Shown here: positions 1 to 7,249 of the stretch, in pieces | Numbering within the stretch: position 1 is the stretch's first letter | How the letters are laid out: the number at the start of each line of letters is the position of its first letter | Origin: an uncultured Gemella sp. | Lineage (GTDB): Bacteria; Bacillota; Bacilli; Staphylococcales; Gemellaceae | Assembly: GCA_945929765.1 (NCBI GenBank) | Contig: CAMEOL010000010.1 | Location: forward strand, 1 to 13,152 | Length of the DNA: 13,152 nt | Reading direction: 5' to 3' | Notes under the pieces: generated by a model | Databases searched by the model: none | The model's input: the letters and a program-made list of their open reading frames with translations, nothing else | What the model was told of the DNA's origin: nothing | Made by a program: the position numbers and the translations under genes

Positions 1-225
1 ACCAAGACCACGACCTACCGGTATTTTACTTTCTATAATAATTTCAACATTGTCTGCAATATGACATTGTTTAGCGATAAAATCAATAATATCATCTCTT
101 TTTTGTGGTTTATTTCGTTCTATTAATTTAGCTGTTACTGTCATTTCAGTAAGTGGAATAGTAATACCTTTTTTTCCATAAACTACTGCATGTTCACCAA
201 AGAAAATTGCTTTTGCGCGTGTCAT
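1..225 (-). CDS. mvk: Mevalonate kinase, N-terminal part (runs off the window)
   Basis: This is a GHMP-family kinase that would phosphorylate mevalonate in the isoprenoid pathway of Gram-positive cocci. Only the first 75 codons are present; the gene continues beyond base 1. The protein begins MTRAKAIFFGEHAVVYGKKG, and the FGEHAVVYG stretch is the N-terminal substrate/nucleotide signature of mevalonate kinases. The visible part ends in IPVGRGLG, the start of the glycine-rich ATP-binding motif normally continued as SSAA. The ATG at 225-223 is preceded by an AGAGG ribosome binding site about six bases upstream. A well-formed promoter lies just upstream, so this gene probably starts its own transcript, with further mevalonate genes likely beyond the window edge. 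Family assignment is firm; the catalytic C-terminal half cannot be checked. Confidence 0.9.
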   Translation of the reverse strand, partial: MTRAKAIFFGEHAVVYGKKGITIPLTEMTVTAKLIERNKPQKRDDIIDFIAKQCHIADNVEIIIESKIPVGRGLG

Positions 226-261
226 AAAAACCTCTTGTAAATTGTTTATATATTAATAAAT

Positions 262-290
262 ATTATAATCTAAAAAATATAATGTGTAAA
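262..290 (-). promoter_or_regulatory. Promoter of the mevalonate kinase gene
   Basis: On the minus strand, TTTACA (290-285) and a perfect TATAAT (267-262) are separated by exactly 17 bases. Transcription would start near 255, giving a leader of about 30 bases with the ribosome binding site at 232-236. No operator-like symmetry is evident. Confidence 0.7.
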
Positions 291-343
291 GAATCGGAAG
301 TTGATAGTTAAATAAATTATGAACACAGAGTAAAGTTAAGTTG

Positions 344-1177
344 TTATTTTTTATTTTGTTCTTTTTTGTAAATATTAATACTAAGAATAATACATAATAA
401 GATTGAGAGTATCAATGATAGCGAAAAAATTAATATACCATTTTTTGTATACAAAGATAATAAATTAAATCTATTGAGTATAATTACTAAATATACCGAA
501 AAAATAGGTATTAATAAAGTTAAGATTGTTTTAGTTTTTTTAAAATATGAGATGAAAGAAACGAAACAAACAAAAAATATGAACGAAAAAATTATTAAAT
601 TATTAGTTATTGGAATTATTATAGAATTATTTAAATTTAATTTATCGTCAATAAATGATGAGGTGTATATCAACAATATAAATGTTGTAAGTATAGTAAC
701 AAAAAGATAAAGAATATTTATTCTATATAGTAATTTTGCGGAGAGAGATATTAAAGTAGCAGTTCCTATAAATTGGAACAGAAAGGTGTTTACAAATGCA
801 CCTATATGTAAATTTTCTTTAAATGCAATAGAAATAATAAATATAGGGAATAGAAAAAGTATTAATACTGAGAGGAATGTAGTAAGAATACGTTTTTTCT
901 TCATTAAAGGTAGTTCGTTAACAATGTTACGAGAAAGTGAATCTATGTTATTACCAAATATATCTTCAAAGCTTTTGTTTTTAGATTCTTCATGAAGTAG
1001 TTTTTTTAAAATATGTAGTAAATATTCTTCTCTTTTTATAGAATCTTTGAATATGCTCATAAGTCTAACTTTTTTTAAAAGTTTGTCATAAAATATTTTA
1101 TTTTTTGTATTTAAGTGGCCTTGAAGTTTTAGATTCTCATTAATTAGATAAGTTAATTTGTAATCTGTTTTAAGCAT
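344..1177 (-). CDS. Six-span membrane protein with N-terminal cytosolic helical domain, function unknown
   Basis: I do not recognise a specific function. The first ~90 residues are charged and helical, ending in a DIFGNNIDSLSRNIVNELP stretch. This resembles the small helical domain found before membrane spans in DUF1129/HAAS-type proteins. About six hydrophobic spans follow, ending in a short lysine-rich tail (YKKEQNKK). I place the start at the ATG at 1177 (277 residues) because AAAGGATGA sits 7-8 bases upstream of it; the in-frame ATG at 1186 overlaps that ribosome binding site. A terminator upstream separates it from the cation transporter gene, so it is probably transcribed alone from a weak promoter near 1217-1245. 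No clear terminator follows its stop before the mevalonate kinase promoter. Family resemblance is by architecture only. Confidence 0.7.
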   Translation of the reverse strand: MLKTDYKLTYLINENLKLQGHLNTKNKIFYDKLLKKVRLMSIFKDSIKREEYLLHILKKLLHEESKNKSFEDIFGNNIDSLSRNIVNELPLMKKKRILTTFLSVLILFLFPIFIISIAFKENLHIGAFVNTFLFQFIGTATLISLSAKLLYRINILYLFVTILTTFILLIYTSSFIDDKLNLNNSIIIPITNNLIIFSFIFFVCFVSFISYFKKTKTILTLLIPIFSVYLVIILNRFNLLSLYTKNGILIFSLSLILSILLCIILSINIYKKEQNKK

Positions 1178-1216
1178 ATTTATCATCCTTTATTTAAATA
1201 AGTCGTTTACAACACT

Positions 1217-1245
1217 ATTATATCAAATATTTTATAAAAGTACTA
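1217..1245 (-). promoter_or_regulatory. Possible promoter of the six-span membrane protein gene
   Basis: On the minus strand a perfect TATAAT (1222-1217) lies about 40 bases upstream of the chosen start codon. The hexamer 17 bases further upstream, TAGTAC (1245-1240), is a poor -35 match. The -10 box is therefore the main support. Confidence 0.35.
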
Positions 1246-1285
1246 TTATTAAGAGAAAAGGTAAGAATTGGTTATATGTATAAAT

Positions 1286-1322
1286 AAAAAAGGGACTGAT
1301 TTCATTTTTGGTCAGCCCTTTA
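1286..1322 (-). terminator. Intrinsic terminator of the cation diffusion facilitator gene
   Basis: AAAGGG-A-CTGA (1289-1299) pairs with TCAG-CCCTTT (1312-1321) with one bulged A and a ~12-base loop. On the minus strand the stem is followed by a T-rich tract (CCCTTTTTTATTT). It lies about 65 bases past the transporter stop codon. Its GGGCTGACC core is shared with the terminator after valS. Confidence 0.7.
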
Positions 1323-1386
1323 TATATATTTATTAGGAGGTTGGTTATATTTATAACTTATTTTTAATTTTAAGAGTAATAAATTA

Positions 1387-2271
1387 TTAAGTTATTATTT
1401 CTGCAGGTTCTAGATGTACTAAGGTTTCACAAGCAAAAAATTTATTTTGAAGTGCTTTTTCAATTTTTACAGTTATATCATGACTTTGAGTAACGTTTAG
1501 TTCAGGGTTAACTGTAACAGTAACATCTATAAAATGAATTAAGCCGTGTGATCTCCCTCGAATTTCTTTTATTTCTATAACACCATCAATGTTAGCGACT
1601 ATTTTTGTTATTTCTTCTATTGTTTCTGTTTTTATACCATCGGTAAGTATGTGTGTAGCTTCGGTGAATATTTTAATTGCAGTAAAGATAATAATTATTC
1701 CTACGATTACTGCAACCAAGCCATCACCCTGTTTAAATCCTAGTATCGAAGATACTATCCCGATGACAGTACCTATAGAAACAAAAGCATCGCTAAGATT
1801 ATCAAAAGCTGCAGCTTTCAAAGAACTACTATTAATTTTTTTTGATAAATTATAGTTATAAGTAAAGACAATCAGCATAATTATAGAAGATATTGCAGCA
1901 ACTACAGCTGATAGCATGGAGGGTTCAGTTAAATTGTTGTTAATTAGTTTTTTTATCGCATAGAGTACTACCTGTAAACCGGCATACATCATAATAAAAG
2001 ATGCAATTAGACTAGATATTAACTCAGCTCTAAAATGTCCGTATAGGTGATCATCATCAGCAGGTTTTCGAGAAATTTTTAGCCCAATTAATACAGCTAT
2101 AGATGCAATAACATCTGTACTATTATTAATTCCGTCAGCTGATAAAGAACTAGAATTGTATAAATAACCTGCGATTAATTTAATTGAAGCTAGTATCAAA
2201 TAAGCTACAATACTAATTCTAGCTCCAGCTTCTGCTTTTTTTATATTATCAAACAAACTTTTATTATACAT
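1387..2271 (-). CDS. Cation diffusion facilitator, probable Mn2+ efflux transporter
   Basis: This is a cytoplasmic-membrane metal/proton antiporter of the CDF family, 294 residues, the usual length. Six hydrophobic spans are followed by a C-terminal cytosolic domain (about residues 205-290, with the IDGVIEIKEIRGRSHG stretch typical of the family). The family motif DHLYGHFRAE is at residues 74-83. The transport-site residues read NxxxD in span 2 (N49, D53 within ADGINNSTDV) and DxxxD in span 5 (D157, D161 within FDNLSDA). Zn2+ exporters usually carry His or Asp at the first and third positions. The N-D/D-D set is the one described for Mn2+ CDF proteins such as MntE and MneP, so Mn2+ is inferred. 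The ATG at 2271 has AGGAG six bases upstream. It has its own promoter and terminator, so it is monocistronic, and is divergent from the RNA/chrA region. Confidence 0.88.
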   Translation of the reverse strand: MYNKSLFDNIKKAEAGARISIVAYLILASIKLIAGYLYNSSSLSADGINNSTDVIASIAVLIGLKISRKPADDDHLYGHFRAELISSLIASFIMMYAGLQVVLYAIKKLINNNLTEPSMLSAVVAAISSIIMLIVFTYNYNLSKKINSSSLKAAAFDNLSDAFVSIGTVIGIVSSILGFKQGDGLVAVIVGIIIIFTAIKIFTEATHILTDGIKTETIEEITKIVANIDGVIEIKEIRGRSHGLIHFIDVTVTVNPELNVTQSHDITVKIEKALQNKFFACETLVHLEPAEIIT

Positions 2272-2303
2272 GAATTACTCCTAAAAAATTTTTAAGGTAA
2301 ATC

Positions 2304-2332
2304 ATTATAACATTATAGTAATTAAATATCAA
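2304..2332 (-). promoter_or_regulatory. Promoter of the cation diffusion facilitator gene
   Basis: On the minus strand TTGATA (2332-2327) and TATAAT (2309-2304) are 17 bases apart. A second TATAAT lies 8 bases upstream, within the spacer. The predicted start site is near 2297, giving a ~25-base leader carrying AGGAG; there is no room for a metal-sensing riboswitch. Confidence 0.7.
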
Positions 2333-2371
2333 ATCATATCAGATAAAAATAATAAAAAATAAATGTTTTGG

Positions 2372-2406
2372 TTTTGTCTATGATACAAATGTTTGCATTC
2401 TCTAGA
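2372..2406. repeat. 35-bp dispersed repeat, copy 1
   Basis: This stretch matches 12988-13022 over 35 bases with three differences, all transitions; the last 22 bases (from ACAAATG to TCTAGA) are identical. It lies between the divergent promoters of the cation transporter and the putative RNA, ending 29 bases before the -35 box of the latter. It contains AATG-tttg-CATT and TTCT-ctaga-AGAA inverted repeats. It could be an operator or a small dispersed element. Confidence 0.65.
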
Positions 2407-2435
2407 AGAAAAATAAAAAAAATTTAAAATCCCTA

Positions 2436-2464
2436 TTGACAGCACTTTCATTTAGTGGTAATAT
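2436..2464 (+). promoter_or_regulatory. Promoter driving the putative structured RNA
   Basis: TTGACA (2436-2441) is followed after 17 bases by TAATAT (2459-2464), preceded by GTGG. The block from the base before TTGACA matches the promoter at 8301 in 26 of 31 positions. Transcription would start near 2471. Confidence 0.65.
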
Positions 2465-2470
2465 AATAAA

Positions 2471-2681
2471 TGTAAATAATAAATGAGCTGAACAACTGAG
2501 AAGTGTTAATGTAATATTATAGGGGATTTTGTATTGACTTAGAATCTGTTGTAACATTTATTATTGTTAATAATAAAAATAATAAGTTATATCTTTAAGA
2601 GGGAGTACTAGGGAAAAAGGGAGTATTTATAAGTTATAACTTTACTATAAAAAGTTGCTGATCTAGTCAGTGACTTTTTTT
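2471..2681 (+). ncRNA. Putative structured RNA of ~210 nt, stand-alone or chrA leader
   Basis: A promoter at 2436-2464 and a strong terminator at 2649-2681 bracket a stretch with no credible ORF: every ATG, GTG or TTG after a purine-rich stretch stops within a few codons. The segment CATTTATTATT (2555-2565) can pair perfectly with AATAATAAATG (2475-2485). Its last eight bases can instead form a tight hairpin with AATAATAA (2569-2576), so two exclusive folds are possible. AGGGAGTA occurs twice (2600-2607 and 2618-2625), flanked by GTTATA...TATAAC that could close a helix. I do not recognise 6S RNA, tmRNA, SRP RNA, yybP-ykoY, SAM, lysine or T-box signatures. It may be a free small RNA, or an attenuating leader for chrA, which starts 186 bases past the terminator. 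Confidence 0.5.
2649..2681 (+). terminator. Intrinsic terminator of the putative RNA
   Basis: A 13-bp stem (2649-2661 with 2667-2679, including two G-U pairs) has a 5-base loop TCTAG and runs into seven T residues (2675-2681). It points along the plus strand and lies 186 bases before the chrA start. Confidence 0.85.
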
Positions 2682-2807
2682 GTGTTTTTATTTTGTCATA
2701 AACATGCCGTAAAAAGTTTTTTATTTTGAAGATTTCGTTCATATTATTTTGATAGATTTAGTTTAATTACAAAAATTAAAATGATTATGAGAATTAACCC
2801 GTTTTTC

Positions 2808-2836
2808 TAGGAAATTTAAATTTTTTCAGTTATAAT
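2808..2836 (+). promoter_or_regulatory. Possible own promoter of chrA
   Basis: A perfect TATAAT at 2831-2836 sits 30 bases before the chrA start codon. The hexamer 17 bases upstream (TAGGAA) is a poor -35 box. The rest of 2682-2807 is AT-rich and shows me nothing further. Confidence 0.3.
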
Positions 2837-2866
2837 ATTTATTAATGTGAAATTAAGGAGAATATA

Positions 2867-4024
2867 GTGGCTGGAAATATTAAATTTTTAAAAGATGTTT
2901 TCCATTGTGCTCTAGGTGCATATGGTGGACCAGAGGCTCATTATGGAGTTTTTATAGATATATTAGTAAAAAAGAGAAAATACATTACAGAAGAAGAATT
3001 AGTAGAATTTATGGCATTAACTAATTTTCTTCCGGGTCCAAGTAGTACGCAAACTATAGTTGCTGTAGGATATAAAATAGGAGGGTTTAAATTATCGCTA
3101 TTAACGTTTCTTGTTTGGGCTTTACCTGCTATATTGTTAATGATATTACTATCTTTCTCCTCGTTAATACTATATAAATTAGGTATAAGTAAAGATACTT
3201 TTAGATATTTTGTTCCTATGGCATTGGGATTTATTTTTTTTGCTACTTACGCAATAGGAAAAAAAGTTATCGTTGATAGATTTACATTTTTATTATCATT
3301 AGGAGCTGCGATAACAATTTTATTATTTCCGAAAGCATATATGTATCCAGTGTTATTACTAGTAGGAGCAATGATTTCAATAATTCACAAAAAAGTATCA
3401 TTCAAAAAAATTAAAATAGCTATTAATTATTACTTATTATTTGCTTTCGTAAGTATATCTATAATTATACCTTTGGCTTCTAATATTATTAATAATAGAA
3501 TTTTTGATCTATTTTCAACATTTTATAAGTATGGGTATTTAGTAATTGGTGGTGGTAACGTAGTAATACCTATGATGTATACTGAGTTTGTCGACAACAA
3601 AAATTACATATCGGCAGAACAATTTTTAAGTGGATTTGGACTTGTTCAAGGAATACCAGGACCAATGTTTAGTTTTAGTTCATATATTGGAACATTATCA
3701 ATAGAAGGAAATTTATTACTTAAACTGTTCTCAGGTATTTTATCAGGGATAGCAATTTTTCTTCCAGGTTTAATTTTACTGTATATTATTTTACCTATTT
3801 GGACAAAAATGAAAGAAAATATTTTTATAAAAACTGGTTTGGCAGGTATGGTTTCGGTAAGTAGTGGCTTTATATTTATTACACCATTTTTAATAATTCA
3901 AAAACAAAATGTAGATTTATTAGGGATAATTATAAGTGTAGCAGTGTTTTTATCATTACTTACTAAAAGAATATCAGCTCCCATTATAGTATTAATTGTA
4001 TTTATAATTGGATTTTACTTTTAA
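2867..4024 (+). CDS. chrA: ChrA family (CHR) transporter, two-domain form
   Basis: This is an integral membrane transporter of the chromate ion transporter family, 385 residues, the normal length for the fused two-domain type. The N-terminal half carries the family motif GAYGGPEAHYG (residues 17-27) and NFLPGPSSTQTIVAVGY. The second half repeats the pattern with GGGNVVIPMM and LVQGIPGPMFSFSSYIGT. Each half has about five to six hydrophobic spans. The start is a GTG with AAGGAG six bases upstream (2855-2860); no competing ATG lies nearby. Characterised members export chromate, but many homologues in host-associated bacteria have no tested substrate, so the substrate here is uncertain. It is followed by the T-box leader of valS, with no obvious terminator between. 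The transcript may start at the weak -10 near 2831 or read through from the RNA promoter. Confidence 0.85.
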   Translation: MAGNIKFLKDVFHCALGAYGGPEAHYGVFIDILVKKRKYITEEELVEFMALTNFLPGPSSTQTIVAVGYKIGGFKLSLLTFLVWALPAILLMILLSFSSLILYKLGISKDTFRYFVPMALGFIFFATYAIGKKVIVDRFTFLLSLGAAITILLFPKAYMYPVLLLVGAMISIIHKKVSFKKIKIAINYYLLFAFVSISIIIPLASNIINNRIFDLFSTFYKYGYLVIGGGNVVIPMMYTEFVDNKNYISAEQFLSGFGLVQGIPGPMFSFSSYIGTLSIEGNLLLKLFSGILSGIAIFLPGLILLYIILPIWTKMKENIFIKTGLAGMVSVSSGFIFITPFLIIQKQNVDLLGIIISVAVFLSLLTKRISAPIIVLIVFIIGFYF

Positions 4025-4041
4025 AATTATTTATTAATCAG

Positions 4042-4070
4042 TTGCAAAAAGGAAAAAACTGTGTTATCAT
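4042..4070 (+). promoter_or_regulatory. Promoter of the valS T-box transcript
   Basis: TTGCAA (4042-4047) and TATCAT (4065-4070) are 17 bases apart. Predicted transcription start is near 4077, about 25 bases before the base of T-box stem I. Confidence 0.55.
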
Positions 4071-4076
4071 ATTAAA

Positions 4077-4394
4077 CATATTTTAGTAAAAATATAAATG
4101 CGATGAGCCGACAAGTAGAAGTACTTGCGTACCGAGGATACAGAAAAGAAATCAGTGGTTGAGAGATTTCTCCTTGGCATATACTTTGAAGTAGACGGTG
4201 AGCATCTAAAGTGAAATTAGTAGTTTTAGACGTGAAAGAGCGATAATCTTAATTAAGTGCTAATTTTTATTAGAATAAAGGTGGTACCGCGGAATAATTT
4301 CGTCCTTATTTTGAAATTAAGGGTACTATTATAATTTTAACTAGATATTAATATAACTCTTCAGAGAATTTCTTTGAGGAGTTTTTTATTTTAT
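4077..4394 (+). promoter_or_regulatory. T-box leader of valS (tRNA-Val sensing), specifier GUA
   Basis: This untranslated leader senses uncharged tRNA and allows read-through into valS when valine charging is low. The T-box sequence AAGGTGGTACCGCGG is at 4278-4292, and its antiterminator helix closes with CCTTATT near 4304-4310. Stem I begins with GATG (4102-4105) pairing with CATC (4203-4206), and CCG (4108-4110) with CGG (4196-4198). On the 3' side of the specifier loop, the sequence GAA-GTA-GAC places the specifier codon at 4191-4193, GTA (valine), agreeing with the gene downstream. A small hairpin CTAAT-TTTT-ATTAG at about 4259-4272 fits stem III. The terminator hairpin lies unusually far downstream. 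Confidence 0.92.
4355..4387 (+). terminator. Terminator hairpin in the valS leader
   Basis: A 12-bp stem (4355-4366 with 4372-4383, two G-U pairs) has loop AATTT and ends in a T tract (4382-4387). It precedes the valS ribosome binding site by 15 bases and is presumably the regulated terminator of the T-box leader. Confidence 0.8.
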
Positions 4395-4414
4395 TACACA
4401 TTAGGAGGAATATT

Positions 4415-7054
4415 ATGTCAGAAATGTCAACAAAATATAACCCTCAAGAAATCGAAAAAAATCGTTATTCTTGGTGGTTAGAAAAAGAAGTTTTTAAAGC
4501 AGATAACAAAAGTAAAAAAAATCCATATACTATAGTAATTCCACCTCCAAACGTAACAGGGAAATTACATATAGGTCATGCTTGGGATACAACTTTACAA
4601 GATATGCTAACACGTTATAAGCGTCTAAAAGGATTCGATGTACTATACTTACCAGGAATGGATCACGCAGGAATTTCTACTCAAGCAAAAGTAGAAGCAA
4701 AATTACGTGAAGAAGGAATTTTACGTCATGACTTAGGGCGTGAGAAGTTTTTAGAAAAAGCGTGGGAATGGAAAGATGAATATGCAGGATATATTCGTGA
4801 ACAGTGGGCAAAATTAGGTCTTGGTTTAGATTATTCAAGAGAAAGATTCACATTAGATAAAGGACTTAATGAGGCTGTTACAAAAATTTTCGTTGACCAC
4901 TACAATAAAGGGATAATTTATCGTGGAGAAAGAATAATAAATTGGGATCCAGTTCAAAGAACAGCATTATCAAACATAGAAGTAATTTATAACGATGTAG
5001 AAGGAGCATTCTATCACCTTAAATACTTTTTAGCAGACGGAAGCGGTGATTATCTAGAAGTGGCAACTACACGTCCAGAAACGTTATTTGGAGATACAGC
5101 AGTAGCAGTTAACCCTAAAGATGAAAGATACGCAAAGTATATCGGAAAAACTGTTTTGTTACCTGTAACAAATAAAGAAATACCCGTAATTGCAGACGAA
5201 TATGTAGAGATGGATTTTGGAAGTGGTGTCGTAAAAATTACCCCTGCCCACGATCCAAACGATTTTGAAGTAGGTAATCGTCATAATTTAGAACGTATTA
5301 TTGTAATGGACGAAAGTGCAGTAATGAATGAATACGCAGATAAATATGTAGGGCAAGATAGATTTACTTGTCGTAAAAATTTAATAGCAGATTTGCAAGA
5401 AAGTGGAGTATGTTTTAAAATAGAAAAACATATCCATTCTGTAGGACATTCAGAAAGAAGTGGAGCTGTAGTAGAACCGTATTTATCAAAACAATGGTTC
5501 GTAAATATGCAACCACTAGCTGATAAATCTCTAGAAAATCAAAAAGATGCTTCAACAAAAGTAAATTTCCATCCTCAACGCTTTGAAGGAACATTTAGTG
5601 GATGGATGGAAAATATCCAAGATTGGTGTATATCTCGTCAATTATGGTGGGGACACAGAATCCCGGCTTGGTATCATAATGAAACAGGTGAGGTTTATGT
5701 TGGGGTTACGCCACCAAAAGATGTTGAAAATTATACGCAAGATGAAGACGTACTTGATACTTGGTATTCATCAGCATTGTGGCCATTTTCGACACTAGAT
5801 TGGCCTAATATAGAAAGTGAGGACTTTAAACGATACTATCCTACTGACTGTTTAGTAACGGGGTATGACATTATTTTCTTCTGGGTAGCACGTATGATTT
5901 TCCAAGGATTAGAGTTTACAGGGCAACGACCATTTAAGGATACATTAATTCACGGATTAGTTCGTGATGAACAAGGGCGCAAAATGAGTAAATCTCTAGG
6001 TAATGGAGTTGATCCTATGGAAGTTATCGAGCAATACGGTGCAGACAGTTTACGTTATTTCCTTGCAACAAATTCAACACCTGGACAAGATTTACGCTAT
6101 TCAACAGAAAAAATAGAGGCAAGTTGGAACTTTATAAACAAAATTTGGAATGCTTCACGTTTTGTAATAATGAATTTAGAAGATTTTAAATATGAAGATA
6201 TAGATTTAACTGGCGAAAAAACACATGCAGATAAATATATATTAACAAAACTAGCAAAAACTATAGAAGATTACGAAAGACTATTTGAAAAATATGAATT
6301 TGGAGAAGCATCGAGAGTACTTTATAACTTTATTTGGGAAGAATATTGTTCGTGGTACATAGAGATTGCCAAAATATCATTAAACGGAGAAGATGAGCAA
6401 GCGAAGAAAACTGCGAAATCAGTATTAGTTTATGTATTAGATGCGTCATTAAAAATGTTACATCCATTCATGCCTTTTGTTACAGAAGAAATTTGGCAAA
6501 ACTTACCACACGTTGGAGAAAGTATCGTAACTTCAGAATTCGCTAAAATTCAAGAAGAACTAATTTTTGAAGAAGAGACAGCAGCTATGGAATTAGTACA
6601 GGAAGTAATTGTTGCTGTTCGTAATATAAGAAGCGAAGTTAATGCTCCTATGTCTCGTGAGATCCCACTAAAAATAAAATATAGTACAGAAAATGTTAAA
6701 GATATATTAACTACATGTGTTACATATATTGAAAAATTCGCTAAACCTAGTGAATTAATAATAGAAAAAGACATAGAAGCAGCAGAAACGGACATTAGTA
6801 GAGTATTGCCAGGTTTAGAAATATACGTATCGTTAGCAGATCTAATTGATATAGACAAAGAGAAAGAACGTCTTACAAAAGAATTAGAGAAATTACAACA
6901 AGAAGTAGATAGAGTAAATAAAAAATTAGCTAACGAAAAATTCGTGGCATCAGCACCGAAAGAAGTAGTAGAAAAAGAAAAAGAGAAAAAAGCAATTTAC
7001 GAAGAACAATACAATACTGTCAAAGAAAGAATAAACGCAATTTCTAATTTATAA
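4415..7054 (+). CDS. valS: Valyl-tRNA synthetase
   Basis: This class I aminoacyl-tRNA synthetase attaches valine to tRNA-Val in the cytosol. At 879 residues it is the usual bacterial length. The N-terminal [16 protein letters not shown] holds the HIGH motif at 52-55 and KMSKS is at 523-527, with the editing (CP1) domain between them. [10 protein letters not shown] and the anticodon-binding region around SWYIEIAK are also typical. The C-terminal ~65 residues are rich in Lys and Glu ([19 protein letters not shown]) and fit the coiled-coil arm that contacts tRNA. The ATG at 4415 has AGGAGG (4403-4408) six bases upstream. Transcription is controlled by the T-box leader, and a strong terminator follows. 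Nothing is missing or unusual in the protein. Confidence 0.98.
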   Translation: MSEMSTKYNPQEIEKNRYSWWLEKEVFKADNKSKKNPYTIVIPPPNVTGKLHIGHAWDTTLQDMLTRYKRLKGFDVLYLPGMDHAGISTQAKVEAKLREEGILRHDLGREKFLEKAWEWKDEYAGYIREQWAKLGLGLDYSRERFTLDKGLNEAVTKIFVDHYNKGIIYRGERIINWDPVQRTALSNIEVIYNDVEGAFYHLKYFLADGSGDYLEVATTRPETLFGDTAVAVNPKDERYAKYIGKTVLLPVTNKEIPVIADEYVEMDFGSGVVKITPAHDPNDFEVGNRHNLERIIVMDESAVMNEYADKYVGQDRFTCRKNLIADLQESGVCFKIEKHIHSVGHSERSGAVVEPYLSKQWFVNMQPLADKSLENQKDASTKVNFHPQRFEGTFSGWMENIQDWCISRQLWWGHRIPAWYHNETGEVYVGVTPPKDVENYTQDEDVLDTWYSSALWPFSTLDWPNIESEDFKRYYPTDCLVTGYDIIFFWVARMIFQGLEFTGQRPFKDTLIHGLVRDEQGRKMSKSLGNGVDPMEVIEQYGADSLRYFLATNSTPGQDLRYSTEKIEASWNFINKIWNASRFVIMNLEDFKYEDIDLTGEKTHADKYILTKLAKTIEDYERLFEKYEFGEASRVLYNFIWEEYCSWYIEIAKISLNGEDEQAKKTAKSVLVYVLDASLKMLHPFMPFVTEEIWQNLPHVGESIVTSEFAKIQEELIFEEETAAMELVQEVIVAVRNIRSEVNAPMSREIPLKIKYSTENVKDILTTCVTYIEKFAKPSELIIEKDIEAAETDISRVLPGLEIYVSLADLIDIDKEKERLTKELEKLQQEVDRVNKKLANEKFVASAPKEVVEKEKEKKAIYEEQYNTVKERINAISNL

Positions 7055-7056
7055 AA

Positions 7057-7095
7057 AAAATGGGGCTGACCCAAAAGAGGGTCAGCCCCATTTTT
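7057..7095. terminator. Strong terminator after valS, probably bidirectional
   Basis: TGGGGCTGACCC (7061-7072) pairs perfectly with GGGTCAGCCCCA (7079-7090) around the loop AAAAGA. It is flanked by A and T tracts on both sides, so it can stop valS transcription and also that of the convergent regulator/peptide genes. Confidence 0.93.
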
Positions 7096-7112
7096 ATACC
7101 TAAAAGAGTTAA

Positions 7113-7249
7113 TTAAATATTATTTTGTGTATTTAGTGGCGGAATAAGTTTAATAGGAGGTTTTCCATCTGAAAATATTCCAACCCCAGAAGAACCGAAT
7201 ATTATTCCAATAATAGATACGGCTAAATAAATTTACTTAGTTTCTTCAT
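7113..7249 (-). pseudogene. PapR-like secreted peptide precursor ORF, broken by one missing base
   Basis: From the ATG at 7249 the frame reads MKKLSKFI and stops at TAG (7225-7223). The next frame then continues LAVSIIGIIFGSSGVG followed by IFSDGKPPIKLIPPLNTQNNI up to a TAA at 7115-7113. One extra T in the TTT run at 7227-7225 would join them into a 45-residue protein. That protein would have a lysine-containing N-terminus, a hydrophobic core, a small-residue GSSG stretch and a short hydrophilic tail, i.e. a typical exported pro-peptide. The ATG lies inside the end of the regulator gene, with AAGGA about 11 bases upstream. A short exported ORF directly after a 288-residue XRE/helical-repeat regulator is the PlcR-PapR arrangement. 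It may be a real mutation or a sequencing error; the mature peptide is unknown. Confidence 0.5.

Noticed and set aside
474..995. Plus-strand ORFs opposite the six-span membrane protein gene.
   Set aside because: They lie antisense to a longer, well-formed gene, lack good ribosome binding sites and resemble no protein.
1334..1374. AGGAGG followed by TTG on the plus strand.
   Set aside because: It opens only an eight-codon frame with no spacing to the start; judged accidental.
2471..2681. Known RNAs (6S, yybP-ykoY, lysine, SAM) as the identity of the putative transcript.
   Set aside because: Signature conserved loops of these classes are not visible; GGGAGTA alone is not enough for yybP-ykoY.
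6550..6858. Minus-strand ORF inside valS.
   Set aside because: It is the complement of the conserved valS C-terminal region, with no separate signals.
7223..7249. Programmed -1 frameshift producing the pro-peptide from MKKLSKFI.
   Set aside because: AAATTTA looks like a slippery heptamer but is not in the required phase (codons are AAA TTT ATT), and no stimulatory hairpin follows.
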